64,000 nt of DNA from Archaeoglobus sp. JdFR-27 (GTDB taxonomy: Archaea; Halobacteriota; Archaeoglobi; Archaeoglobales; Archaeoglobaceae), in contig MTMO01000008.1 in assembly GCA_002011235.1 (NCBI GenBank), forward strand, positions 62,001-126,000, written 5' to 3'. Of this stretch, positions 34,119 through 43,415 are shown piece by piece (the first letter of the stretch is position 1; the number at the start of each line of letters is the position of its first letter). Position numbers and translations under genes: made by a program. Under the pieces are notes generated by a model that had not been told where the DNA came from, ran no database searches, and saw nothing but the letters and a program-made list of their open reading frames with translations.

Positions 34119-35711
34119 ATGATGAAGTACAATCTCAACCTCCTTTCAATTCTCAGAAGAGCCAATGAACTTTACCCAAAAAAGGAGATCGTCACAAAGG
34201 AAGAGGATGGAGAAATCTTCCGATACAATTATTCGGAGTTTTACAAGAGAGTTTGTAAGCTTGCGAACGCTCTTGAGGATCTTGGAATAAAAAAAGGAGA
34301 TAAAGTAGGTACTCTATGTTGGAACACCCATCGTCATCTTGAACTCTATTTTGCTCCCTCTTGCATGGGAGCAGTTTATCATACTGTAAACCTAAGACTC
34401 TCTCCCGAGCAAATCGCCTATGTAATCAATCATGCTGAAGATAGGATTCTCTTTCTGGACAGCGATCAAATTGCGGCGGCAGAGAAAATCCATGAAAAAC
34501 TCAAAACCGTTGAAAATTTCGTTATCGTTGGAAAAGAAAAGGATTACGAGACGTCTTTTCCCTCAATATCATATGAAAAACTTATTTCAGGAGAGAAGGG
34601 TAGCTATGACTGGCCAGATATAGATGAATGGAGTCCTGCGGGCATGGCTTATACCTCTGGCACTACAGGATTGCCGAAGGGGGTAATCTACACCCATCGG
34701 GGTTTGGTTCTCCACACGTTAGCAATATCTCTGCCTGATGGAATGAACATGAGCGAGAGAAGGGTGGTTATGAATGTCGTTCCAATGTTCCACGTGAATT
34801 CGTGGGGAATTCCCTTCGCAGCCACGATGGTTGGAGCGAAACAGGTTTTTCCTGGACAACATCCAACGCCAAAGGATTACGTTGAGCTGATTCAGAGCGA
34901 GAAGGTGGATTTCATCGCTTGCGTTCCTACTGTTTGGTACATGATCTATCAGTTTCTGAAAGAGAACGAAGGTTATGATATAAGTAGCTTGAAAGAGTCT
35001 TATACTGGCGGCAGTCCACCACCTGCTTCACTTCTAAAGGCTTTTAAAGAGGAATTTGGAGTAACCATAATTCATACTTACGGCCTAACAGAAACAACAC
35101 CCGTTCTGACTGTTAACAGGCCAAAAAGCTATATGGAGCTGGAAGAAAATGAATACTACAACCACATGAGGAGGCAAGGCCTTCTGCTACCCCTACTTGA
35201 TTTCAAAATCAGAATCATAGGAGAGGAAGAAAATGTAGGAGAACTTCTGATAAGAGGTCCTTGGATTGTAGCTGAATATTATAGAGACGAGGAGAAGACC
35301 AAGGAGAAATTCGTTGACGGATGGTTCAGAACGGAAGATATAGTGGAGCTGGATGAAGAGGGATATATAAAGATAGTTGATAGGGCAAAAGATCTGATAA
35401 AGAGTGGTGGTGAATGGATTTCATCCATCGAGCTCGAAAATCATCTGATGCTACATCCGGCAATAAAGGAGGCTGTTGTTATCGGTATACCCCATCCCAA
35501 GTGGCAGGAGAGGCCGGTAGCCTTTGTTTCTTTGGAAAAAGAGAAGAAAATTGATAAGGAGGAAATAAAGAAATTCCTTTCTGAGAAATTCCCCAAATGG
35601 TGGTTGCCGGATGAAATTATATTTGTAGATGAGATTCCAAAGACCAGTGTTGGTAAATTCAATAAGAGAGAGTTAAAAGAAAGGTACAGAGAATACTTTG
35701 AAAGTCTTTGA
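34119..35711 (+). CDS. Acyl-CoA synthetase (AMP-forming), ligase 1
   Basis: A 530-residue ANL-family enzyme, with P-loop YTSGTTGLPKGVIYTHRG at about 180-197, YGLTETTP, GWFRTEDIV, the hinge DRAKDLIKSGGEWIS and the C-terminal lysine region KTSVGKFNKRELK. It resembles medium/long-chain acyl-CoA ligases. It forms acyl-CoA with ATP to AMP and PPi. GGTGAT precedes the ATG at 3 bases. Substrate preference (fatty, dicarboxylic or aromatic acid) cannot be read from sequence. Confidence 0.85.
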   Translation: MMKYNLNLLSILRRANELYPKKEIVTKEEDGEIFRYNYSEFYKRVCKLANALEDLGIKKGDKVGTLCWNTHRHLELYFAPSCMGAVYHTVNLRLSPEQIAYVINHAEDRILFLDSDQIAAAEKIHEKLKTVENFVIVGKEKDYETSFPSISYEKLISGEKGSYDWPDIDEWSPAGMAYTSGTTGLPKGVIYTHRGLVLHTLAISLPDGMNMSERRVVMNVVPMFHVNSWGIPFAATMVGAKQVFPGQHPTPKDYVELIQSEKVDFIACVPTVWYMIYQFLKENEGYDISSLKESYTGGSPPPASLLKAFKEEFGVTIIHTYGLTETTPVLTVNRPKSYMELEENEYYNHMRRQGLLLPLLDFKIRIIGEEENVGELLIRGPWIVAEYYRDEEKTKEKFVDGWFRTEDIVELDEEGYIKIVDRAKDLIKSGGEWISSIELENHLMLHPAIKEAVVIGIPHPKWQERPVAFVSLEKEKKIDKEEIKKFLSEKFPKWWLPDEIIFVDEIPKTSVGKFNKRELKERYREYFESL

Positions 35712-35757
35712 TTTGGGCAAGAATATTTTAGTGGATATTTTTGGCTGAAAGGTTAAT

Positions 35758-36411
35758 CTAAACCAGCATCAGGTCACAAAAGTAAAAGCCATCTTGAAGT
35801 ACGGTTTCTCCAATTTTAAAGGGGATTCTGCTCTTGAATATCGGACCATCGTATACAAAGGAATGGAATTCTCCATTTTCGCCACAAGGATCGACATTTG
35901 GTGGAAGCTCTTGCAAAAAGTCCTCATCGTAAATTCTACCGACAAAGCTCTCATCGAGAAACTTTGAATCTATACAGGTAATAATCGCCTTAAAACCAAG
36001 ATCTATGAATTTTTGAGCTAGTTTTGCTGTATCTCTGCCCCATAATGGAAATATTCCTTTTATACCAATCTTCTTCAAGTTCTCTTCCCTGTATCTTCTT
36101 ACATCTTCAAGGAAGATATCTCCGAAAGCCATGTATGGTACCTTTTCACGATACCTCTCCAGAACTTCCTTCATCTTAGCTTCATACTCTTCATTTGAAG
36201 CGTTCTTTGATATCAAAATCTTCTCAAGAGGAAATCCAAGGGATTCTGCCTGTTTTTCAAGGAGAGCCACTCTCACTCCGTGCATGCTTATTCTTTCATA
36301 ATCCTCGGTTACCGTTGTAAGTAAGGCAGCCACTTCATGGCTTTTCTCAATCTCATATAAGGTCAAAGCGCTATCCTTCCCACCACTCCAGCCGATAAGG
36401 ATTTTGGTCAT
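35758..36411 (-). CDS. dph6: Diphthine--ammonia ligase-like PP-loop ATPase
   Basis: A 217-residue member of the archaeal DPH6/MJ0570-type family, with the PP-loop WSGGKDSALTLYE at the N-terminus and FGDIFLEDVRRYRE, then VDPCGENGEFHSFVYDGP. It would catalyse amidation of diphthine on elongation factor 2. It is a housekeeping gene with no evident link to its neighbours, convergent with ligase 1 (46 bases apart). Confidence 0.88.
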   Translation of the reverse strand: MTKILIGWSGGKDSALTLYEIEKSHEVAALLTTVTEDYERISMHGVRVALLEKQAESLGFPLEKILISKNASNEEYEAKMKEVLERYREKVPYMAFGDIFLEDVRRYREENLKKIGIKGIFPLWGRDTAKLAQKFIDLGFKAIITCIDSKFLDESFVGRIYDEDFLQELPPNVDPCGENGEFHSFVYDGPIFKSRIPFKIGETVLQDGFYFCDLMLV

Positions 36412-36656
36412 GTATTACCCCCATCATTAGAAGCTTATCAAGATTATCTAAATTTAGAGTCATAAACATCATTATCTGCTTAAAAGTTTACCATATATAT
36501 GAGCAAAATAGGCATTGATTGTTTGTACAGGTAGTTTTATGTTAGGGGATTTTATCGGCTTGCAGTTAGAAGTTTTTTAATTCTCTGAAGATTTTTTACA
36601 TCTCCACTGCTATCTACTAATTTTGAACTTTTTAAATGTTACATCGCACTTAGATG

Positions 36657-38321
36657 TTACATTGCACCGACTTTTCTTTGCTCTTCATCTCTAAGCTCTC
36701 TTCTTAGTACTTTTCCAACCTTTGATTTTGGTAGAAAATCTCTAAATTCAATGTATTCTGGAACTTTATAGGGAGCTAGTCTTTCCCTACACCATCTTAT
36801 TAATTCTTGGGCGGTCACTCCTCTAGCATCCTCTTTAAGAACTACAAAGGCTTTAACTCTTTCTCCAACCTTTGGATCACGTACACCCACGACACTTGCA
36901 GCTATAACTGCTGGATGATCTTGTAACACTACTTCAACTTCGGATGCTGCGATTCTATAGCCTTTATATTTAATTATGTCTTTTCTTCTATCAACAAAAT
37001 AGATTTCTCCGTCTTTTACAACCACATAGTCCCCTGTCCTGCACCAGATTCTGTCATTCAGTTTAACGTATGTTTCTGCAGTCTCATCGTCTCTTTTCCA
37101 ATATCCAGGAGTTGGGAAGTCTGCTGAAACTATCAGCTCTCCCGGGTCATCATTTTGTACCGGTTCAAGAGTTTCTGGGTCTACTAACATTATATATCTC
37201 CCGGGGATGGGTGGCCCAACACTACCCATCTTTGGTTCACGACTAACATCTGTTACGGAGATACAAACCGTCTCCGTAGATCCGTAAACCTGATGGAGAG
37301 GTATACCAAACTTTTCTTTCCATCTGTTGTAAACCTCCTTTGGCAAAACATCTCCTGCGCTCCAGCAGATCTGCAAGGAGGAGATATCGTACATGTCTAA
37401 TCTATCATGCTCTAAAATCATTCGATAAAGGGTTGGAACTCCAGCAAAAAGCGTTGCTTGGTATCGTTGGATATGGTCAAGTATAGCGTCGATATTGGGT
37501 TTGGGCATTATTATAGCCGTGTTTCCTTTGTGTAATACCGTAGAAAAAAGCATATCGATACTAAACATATGGAAAAGTGGAGTTACAAGGACAAGTACGT
37601 GTTCTCTTTCTCTGATATTTTTGTAGAATTCTCTCATGCCTATGATTCCACTGAGTAGATATGAATGGGTATGGGGGACCCCTTTTGGCAATCCTGTAGT
37701 TCCACCTGTATAAAGCAATTCGGCCAGATCTTTATTTGGATTGATCTCAACTTGAGGGGGATTAGGAGAATTTTTGAGTAATTTACCAAAAAAGTAAACA
37801 TTCTCTTCTTTTGAAATGTTCCCGGTCGGAATCCTGTCAAACATCCTTCCGAGAATCCTTTTCCACGATGGAAGCATTTCAGCCACATTTGTAATGATTA
37901 CCTTTTCAACGTCTGTCTCGGGAAGGACGGACACAACATAACCAAAGTTGGTGTCCATACAAATGACGACCTTGGCTTCGGAATTGTTGAGCATATATTT
38001 GATTTCAAATGGCGTATAAATGGGTGAAACTGGAACTGGAACCGCTCCTATCTTTTGAAGACCCAAATACGCAATAACATACTGTGGGGAATTTGACACA
38101 TATAATAAAACCCTATCTCCTTTTTTTACCCCCATTTCATGAAGAGAATTTGCAAACCTGTTTATTAATTCAAGGAGATCGGCGTAGGTAAAATTTTTAC
38201 CGAGATATACGAGAGCTGACTCTTTTGGGTACTTATTGCACATCTCCTCAAATCTTGTTAGCAGCCATCTCTCTTCCTGCGTAAGTTTTGCGACCTGTTG
38301 ATTAAGATCCATATAATCCAT
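36657..38321 (-). CDS. Acyl-CoA synthetase (AMP-forming), ligase 2
   Basis: About 554 residues of the ANL family: YTGGTTGLPKGVPHTHSY, YGSTETVCIS, WCRTGDYVV, DRRKDIIKYKGYRIA and the C-terminal KSKVGKVLRREL. A TTG at 38336 also opens the frame. The ATG at 38321 is chosen because a minus-strand TATA element (GATATATTTA, about 38343-38352) would start transcription almost at it. It is divergent from the ABC importer, so it may be co-regulated with import of its substrate. The exact substrate is unknown. Confidence 0.85.
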   Translation of the reverse strand: MDYMDLNQQVAKLTQEERWLLTRFEEMCNKYPKESALVYLGKNFTYADLLELINRFANSLHEMGVKKGDRVLLYVSNSPQYVIAYLGLQKIGAVPVPVSPIYTPFEIKYMLNNSEAKVVICMDTNFGYVVSVLPETDVEKVIITNVAEMLPSWKRILGRMFDRIPTGNISKEENVYFFGKLLKNSPNPPQVEINPNKDLAELLYTGGTTGLPKGVPHTHSYLLSGIIGMREFYKNIREREHVLVLVTPLFHMFSIDMLFSTVLHKGNTAIIMPKPNIDAILDHIQRYQATLFAGVPTLYRMILEHDRLDMYDISSLQICWSAGDVLPKEVYNRWKEKFGIPLHQVYGSTETVCISVTDVSREPKMGSVGPPIPGRYIMLVDPETLEPVQNDDPGELIVSADFPTPGYWKRDDETAETYVKLNDRIWCRTGDYVVVKDGEIYFVDRRKDIIKYKGYRIAASEVEVVLQDHPAVIAASVVGVRDPKVGERVKAFVVLKEDARGVTAQELIRWCRERLAPYKVPEYIEFRDFLPKSKVGKVLRRELRDEEQRKVGAM

Positions 38322-38408
38322 ATAATCAGTTATCAATAGGTAAATATATCATTTTTGATAATGAAAAATGACGAAAAAATTTTTAAAAGTTGATCGCCTA
38401 TTTTATGT

Positions 38409-39686
38409 ATGAATTATAAGGGAGCTTTAGTAGTTGGGGCGATTCTAGCCCTCCTTTTAGTTGCCGGTTGCGCAGCCCCGGAAGAGGCTAAGAAAGAAAA
38501 AGAACCGATTATTATAGGAATGCCCTTGCCAACAGCTTACGTGTACGGTTACGGGCCAGAACATGCTGCAAAACTTGCTGTGGAAGAGATTAATGCGAAA
38601 GGGGGAGTTAAGGTAGGGGATGAATATAGGCCACTTAAATTGGAGATTATCGATACACGTGATCTCGAACCGGGAGTTCCGGTAACGGATGCTCTTGCAG
38701 CGATTGAAAAGTTAATTCTGGAGAAAAAGGTCAATGTTTTGGTTGGCGGCCCTGCAAGATCCGAAGCTGCCCTTGCTGCAATGGATATTTCAGCTAAGTA
38801 TAAGGTACCGACAATAATCTCTACGGGTGTTTTAACGCCTGCGTATCATAAAAGGATAGAGGAAAATTATGAGAAATACAAATATTGCTTTAGATTGAAC
38901 TCTTTTGCCGTTCCTTTGGCGGTAGAAAATGTCGAAATTCTAGAAGACCTCAAAAGCAACTACGGTTATGATAAGGTTTACGTAATGGTTCAGGATGTTG
39001 AGCATGCAAGAAAGTTTGGAGAAGTTATTGCAGGATTGCTGGAAAAGAAGGGTTGGAAAATCGTAGGTTTTGACAAATTCCCGACAGGCACAACAGATTT
39101 CTCTGCCAGCTTGCTGAAAGCCAAGACTGAAGGAGCTCAGATACTTCTTATACAGATGGATATGCCGGAGAGCACCATTCTATTAAAGCAGTGGACCGAT
39201 ATGAAAATGCCTGCAATTCCCATAGGCTTCATTGCTGCAGCCCAGGAACAGAAAGCTTGGGAGGCGACTGGTGGAAAAATAAATTATTTGATTGTCAGTT
39301 CAGGAGCTTTTATTGGAAACGCAGAGGTCAATTATGAACCAGCCATGAAATTCTACAAGGATTATGAGAAAAGATGGGGTTTCCCACCTGAGGCCCATGG
39401 AACCTCCTCAACCTACGCGGCCATTTACGCTGTGGCTGCTGCCATTGAAAAGGCAGGTACGTTAGATTCAGATGCAGTTGTAAAGGCTTTAGAGGAAATA
39501 GATCTAAAAGGTACTCCTGTAGGAAGAATAAAATTCGATCCGAAGTCCCATCAGGTGGTTGTTGCTAAAAATCCAGAGGAAGGAGTCGTTGACTGTTGGT
39601 TCCAGTGGCAAGATGGTGTTAGGGCTACAATTTACCCACAATCAGTGGCAATTGCTGAGGTAAAACTCCCACCTTGGATGAAGTAA
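38409..39686 (+). CDS. ABC importer substrate-binding lipoprotein (LivK-like), system 1
   Basis: A 425-residue periplasmic-binding-protein family 6 member. The signal peptide ends in lipobox LVAGC with Cys21. Mature-domain motifs IIIGMPLP, AVEEINAKGGV and WTDMKMPAIPI follow. Members bind branched-chain amino acids, amides, urea or aromatic acids. The neighbouring CoA ligases, acyl-CoA dehydrogenase and Etf genes favour an organic acid. It is the first gene of a complete K-H-M-G-F set. Confidence 0.88.
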   Translation: MNYKGALVVGAILALLLVAGCAAPEEAKKEKEPIIIGMPLPTAYVYGYGPEHAAKLAVEEINAKGGVKVGDEYRPLKLEIIDTRDLEPGVPVTDALAAIEKLILEKKVNVLVGGPARSEAALAAMDISAKYKVPTIISTGVLTPAYHKRIEENYEKYKYCFRLNSFAVPLAVENVEILEDLKSNYGYDKVYVMVQDVEHARKFGEVIAGLLEKKGWKIVGFDKFPTGTTDFSASLLKAKTEGAQILLIQMDMPESTILLKQWTDMKMPAIPIGFIAAAQEQKAWEATGGKINYLIVSSGAFIGNAEVNYEPAMKFYKDYEKRWGFPPEAHGTSSTYAAIYAVAAAIEKAGTLDSDAVVKALEEIDLKGTPVGRIKFDPKSHQVVVAKNPEEGVVDCWFQWQDGVRATIYPQSVAIAEVKLPPWMK

Positions 39687-39726
39687 TCTTTTAATTTACA
39701 TATTTTCTATTTTTTGTGGTGACGAT

Positions 39727-40605
39727 ATGCAGGAAATCCTAAATGTGCTTATCTATGGTCTTGTTCAGAGTTCTTATCTTGCTCTAGTTTCTATTGGGTT
39801 TTCTCTAACCTATGGTATAAGCAGAATGCCAAATTTTGCTCATGGGGCGCTTTATATCTTAGCAGCATTTATTGTTTGGATCGGTCTTAATGTTCTGGGC
39901 TTAACTCATATCTTTTCAATTCTAGTGGCTATATTGATAGCAGCTGGAATTGGTGGATTGTTATACTGGGGTGTTTTGATCAGGGTTAGGGGAATGGAAG
40001 CATCAGAAATAATCGCAACCTTCGCTTTATCAATTGTGATTGTTGAATTAATCCGATACTTCGGATTTTTTGGCACCTCATATGGTCTCCCACCCTTTTT
40101 TGAAGGTGTTGTAACCATAGGTGGGATCACGATAGACTATCAAAGGATTATAGTTATTGCAACCACCTTCCTTTTAGTGCTGTTTCTTTGGGTTTTCACG
40201 CATCACACAAAACTGGGATTAGGTTTTAGGGCCATAGCTCAAGATGAACATGTTGCAATGATGCTTGGGATCGATTCTGATTTGATGGCAGCATTAAGTT
40301 TGGCTTTTGGCTCAGCGCTTGCTGCATTAGCGGCTGTTGTATGGACACCAATCACTCAGATAGCTTCTGAAGCGGCTCTCAACGTCTTGTTATATGCGAT
40401 GATAATCTGCATACTCGGCGGACTGGGAAGCACAATTGGTGTCTTGATTGCCAGCTTAGTGATAGGCTATTCACAGATTCTTACATCAACCCTTATTGGA
40501 CCAGAATATCAGATGATAGTTCCTTTGGCAGCGATACTGGTAATCCTCATAGTTAAACCCTCTGGAATATTTGGTAAACAGAAAGAACTTGAGGAAAGAG
40601 TGTGA
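39727..40605 (+). CDS. ABC importer permease (LivH-like), system 1
   Basis: A 292-residue integral membrane protein with about eight hydrophobic segments. The LivH hallmarks are SIGFSLTYGISRMPNFAHGAL near the N-terminus, GFRAIAQDEHVAMMLGID and ILGGLGSTIG near the C-terminus. It forms the membrane channel with the LivM-like protein. GGTGACG precedes the ATG, and the next gene starts 4 bases after the stop. Confidence 0.9.
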   Translation: MQEILNVLIYGLVQSSYLALVSIGFSLTYGISRMPNFAHGALYILAAFIVWIGLNVLGLTHIFSILVAILIAAGIGGLLYWGVLIRVRGMEASEIIATFALSIVIVELIRYFGFFGTSYGLPPFFEGVVTIGGITIDYQRIIVIATTFLLVLFLWVFTHHTKLGLGFRAIAQDEHVAMMLGIDSDLMAALSLAFGSALAALAAVVWTPITQIASEAALNVLLYAMIICILGGLGSTIGVLIASLVIGYSQILTSTLIGPEYQMIVPLAAILVILIVKPSGIFGKQKELEERV

Positions 40606-40609
40606 AATT

Positions 40610-41641
40610 ATGCATCAAATAAAAGAAGTAGAAGAAAAGGGATTGAGAAAAGAAAGAATAGATAGGCCTATTAAAGCAAGAACTGATGATATTTATTTTC
40701 TTTCATCTTTTAGAGAGATTTTATATTTATTAGGTCCAAGAATCGTTCTCATTCTTTTTTTGTTATTATTTCCGGTTTTTTCACCAAACCCATATGTTCT
40801 CAGGATTTTTGAGCTAACTTGTGCCAGTGCTATTATCGCGCTAAGCTGGGATTTTCTTGTGAGTTCGGTTGGTTTAGTTTCATTAGGCCATGCTCTCTTT
40901 TTTGGACTTGGAGGCTACATAGCAGCATCTTTTTCGGCTTATCTTGGATTTCCAATATTCCTGACAATTCCTATAGCAATGGTTGGTGGAGCAGCAATTT
41001 CAACACTTCTTATTCTTCCTTGTCTGAGATTAAGAGGAATCTATTTTGCTCTGGTTACGTTAATCTATCCTTTGCTTTTAGTTAGGGTCATAGAAGCTAC
41101 TGCGATCCTCGGTGGGACTCTTGGGATAACGGATGTTGAAGGATTTCCTAATTATTTGGTTGAGGTTTATTTAGTTGTTATCGCCCTTCTTATCTCCTTT
41201 TTTGGGTTAAGAAGGCTTTTAAATGAAGATATTGGAATGGTTTTGAGGGCGATTAGGGATAATGACCAGATGGTCAGAGCATCAGGGATAAATGTAACTT
41301 CATATAGGGCCTTGGGAGTATTCATATCTTCGATGATGACCTCTTTTGCAGGAGCATATGTCGCTCATCTTTACATGTTCGTTGGACTGCCCCATTTCGG
41401 CTTGGATTACTCGATCTTTCCGATAGCTGCGACAATTGTTGGAGGAATTGGCACCATATCTGGCCCGCTTATAGGCAGTTTTCTCCTCCTTCCAGCAAGC
41501 GAAGCCCTTCGAGCTTTGGGCCCTTTAAGAATCGTATTGTATGCTTTACTACTAGTCGTGTTTATTGTTGGAAAGCCCGAAGGTATAATGAGTTACTTGC
41601 AAAGGAAGTACCATCAAATTGAGAGGTGGATCGAGGTATGA
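40610..41641 (+). CDS. ABC importer permease (LivM-like), system 1
   Basis: About 343 residues with a charged N-terminal stretch of about 45 residues before the first membrane helix, then eight or more helices. LivM motifs are LGHALFFGLGGYIAA, VLRAIRDNDQMVRASGI and VGGIGTISGPLIG. The frame is open 13 codons upstream inside livH, but the ATG at 40610 follows the livH stop directly and is preferred. It overlaps livG by four bases (ATGA). Confidence 0.9.
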   Translation: MHQIKEVEEKGLRKERIDRPIKARTDDIYFLSSFREILYLLGPRIVLILFLLLFPVFSPNPYVLRIFELTCASAIIALSWDFLVSSVGLVSLGHALFFGLGGYIAASFSAYLGFPIFLTIPIAMVGGAAISTLLILPCLRLRGIYFALVTLIYPLLLVRVIEATAILGGTLGITDVEGFPNYLVEVYLVVIALLISFFGLRRLLNEDIGMVLRAIRDNDQMVRASGINVTSYRALGVFISSMMTSFAGAYVAHLYMFVGLPHFGLDYSIFPIAATIVGGIGTISGPLIGSFLLLPASEALRALGPLRIVLYALLLVVFIVGKPEGIMSYLQRKYHQIERWIEV

Positions 41642-42387
41642 AAACCATTCTAAAAGTTTCAAACGTCAGCAAATATTTTGGTGGAGTGAAGGCGTTAGAA
41701 AGCGTCTCTTTTGATTTAAATGAAGGTGAGATTTTAGGGATTATTGGTCCAAATGGATCAGGAAAAACCACGCTTGTTAATGTCATAACTGGGTTCTTAA
41801 AACCGAACTCTGGGGATGTGATTTTTAAAAATGAAAAAATTACAGGGTTACCACCATACAAAATAGCAAATCTTGGAATAGCAAGAACTTTTCAAAACGT
41901 TAGACCGTTTTACCATTTACCTGCTTTTAAGAACCTAATAATTCCTCTATATTCTTCAAGATCGAGAAGGTTTGCTGAAAGTAAGTTTGGAGACAGAGAT
42001 CATGTGGCTTTGGATTTAATGGAAGATGTTGGATTTGAAAGGGATTCCCCAATTCCTTATAAGGCTGCTGCAGCATTACCTCATGGATACATAAAAAGAC
42101 TCGAGTTAGCGAGATGTCTAGCGTTGAAGCCCGAGATATTGATCACAGATGAGATTTTTTCAGGTTTGAGTGCTGCTGAAGTTGCAAGTATGGTACCAAT
42201 TCTTGAAAAACTACAGATGGGTGGCATAACATTGGTCATGGTAGAACACAGGCTTAGAGAACTTTTTAGAATCGCAGATCGTGTGATAGTGCTTGAATAC
42301 GGCTCAAAGATAGCAGAAGGTAAACCAGATGAAATAGTAGAAAACGAAAGGGTTAAGGAAGCTTATCTCGGTACTGAGGTGGTTTGA
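41638..42387 (+). CDS. ABC importer ATPase (LivG-like), system 1
   Basis: About 249 residues, with Walker A GPNGSGKTT and Walker B ILITDE. Two departures from consensus stand out: the ABC signature reads PHGYIKRLELARCLA instead of LSGGQ, and Walker B ends ITDEIF rather than LLDEPF. Such changes in one ATPase of a heterodimeric importer are compatible with function. The start ATG overlaps the livM stop, and a four-codon-longer GTG start is less likely. Confidence 0.88.
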   Translation: MKTILKVSNVSKYFGGVKALESVSFDLNEGEILGIIGPNGSGKTTLVNVITGFLKPNSGDVIFKNEKITGLPPYKIANLGIARTFQNVRPFYHLPAFKNLIIPLYSSRSRRFAESKFGDRDHVALDLMEDVGFERDSPIPYKAAAALPHGYIKRLELARCLALKPEILITDEIFSGLSAAEVASMVPILEKLQMGGITLVMVEHRLRELFRIADRVIVLEYGSKIAEGKPDEIVENERVKEAYLGTEVV

Positions 42388-43133
42388 TGCTTGAAGTAAA
42401 GGAGTTAATGGTGTTTTATGAGAATGCACTCGGGGTCAATAACGTCTCTTTAAGCGTTGAAGAAGGTGAGATTGTAGGTGTGTTTGGATCAAATGGAGCG
42501 GGAAAATCCACATTAATGTATACTATTTCAGGCATCATCCTTGATGTAAAAAAGAAAGAGGAGATGAGAGGTGGGGAAAGAATAACGATTCTGGGTAAAA
42601 TCCTTTTTAAGGGAAAAGAAATTACTTTTGAGAAACCAAGTAAAAGGGCTAAAGAGGGTATTGTATTGTGTCCTGAACGGAGGAGAGTTTTTCCAGAGAG
42701 TTCAACAATTGAAAATCTCAAAATAGGTGGATATTTGAGAAACAGATCGGAGACAGCAGAGACGATTAATTATGTATTTAAACTCTTTCCTGAATTAAAT
42801 GATCGCCGAAACATGCCAGCAGGATTTTTGAGCGGTGGTGAGCAGCAGATGCTTGCCATAGGTAGAGCATTAATGGCTAAACCAAAACTCCTTTTGTTAG
42901 ATGAGCCTTTATTAGGCTTGGCCCCATCCATCCAACAAAGATTGGTAAAAGCGATAGAGGAGATACGAGATGAAGCGGGAATAACCGTTCTAATTTCGGA
43001 ACAATATGCAAGGCCAATTCTTCCGATTGTAGACAGAGGATATGTGATTGAAAATGGTTCGGTAGCATTTCAAGGGAGTGGAGAGGAGTTAATGGACAAT
43101 CCACATGTTAAGTCCGCCTACTTTGGTATTTGA
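42387..43133 (+). CDS. ABC importer ATPase (LivF-like), system 1
   Basis: About 248 residues with canonical motifs: Walker A GSNGAGKST, signature LSGGEQQMLAIGRAL and Walker B LLLLDEP. It overlaps the livG stop by one base (TGATG), and GAGGTGG provides the ribosome binding site. With the LivG-like protein it energises uptake. It ends the K-H-M-G-F operon, and an AT-rich spacer of about 280 bases follows. Confidence 0.9.
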   Translation: MLEVKELMVFYENALGVNNVSLSVEEGEIVGVFGSNGAGKSTLMYTISGIILDVKKKEEMRGGERITILGKILFKGKEITFEKPSKRAKEGIVLCPERRRVFPESSTIENLKIGGYLRNRSETAETINYVFKLFPELNDRRNMPAGFLSGGEQQMLAIGRALMAKPKLLLLDEPLLGLAPSIQQRLVKAIEEIRDEAGITVLISEQYARPILPIVDRGYVIENGSVAFQGSGEELMDNPHVKSAYFGI

Positions 43134-43415
43134 TTTTTATAAGATGATACTAAAGTGAAGGCATATATTCAGTAATATATATTTATTTCTTTATTTTCAA
43201 TGATTATGTACAAAAAGTATGATTAATTTATATTTTAATCTTTGAGAATTATTGAAAACATCAATAATATTATCCATATCATTAGGCTCAATTACGTTTT
43301 TGAATTCGAGTTTTGTAAAGCATCTATAAAAATATCAGTTTACATTGGAAGAAAAATCAGCAAAAATTATATATGGTGAATCTCTAAAATAGTGCAAAAA
43401 CTTAACGTGGTTCAA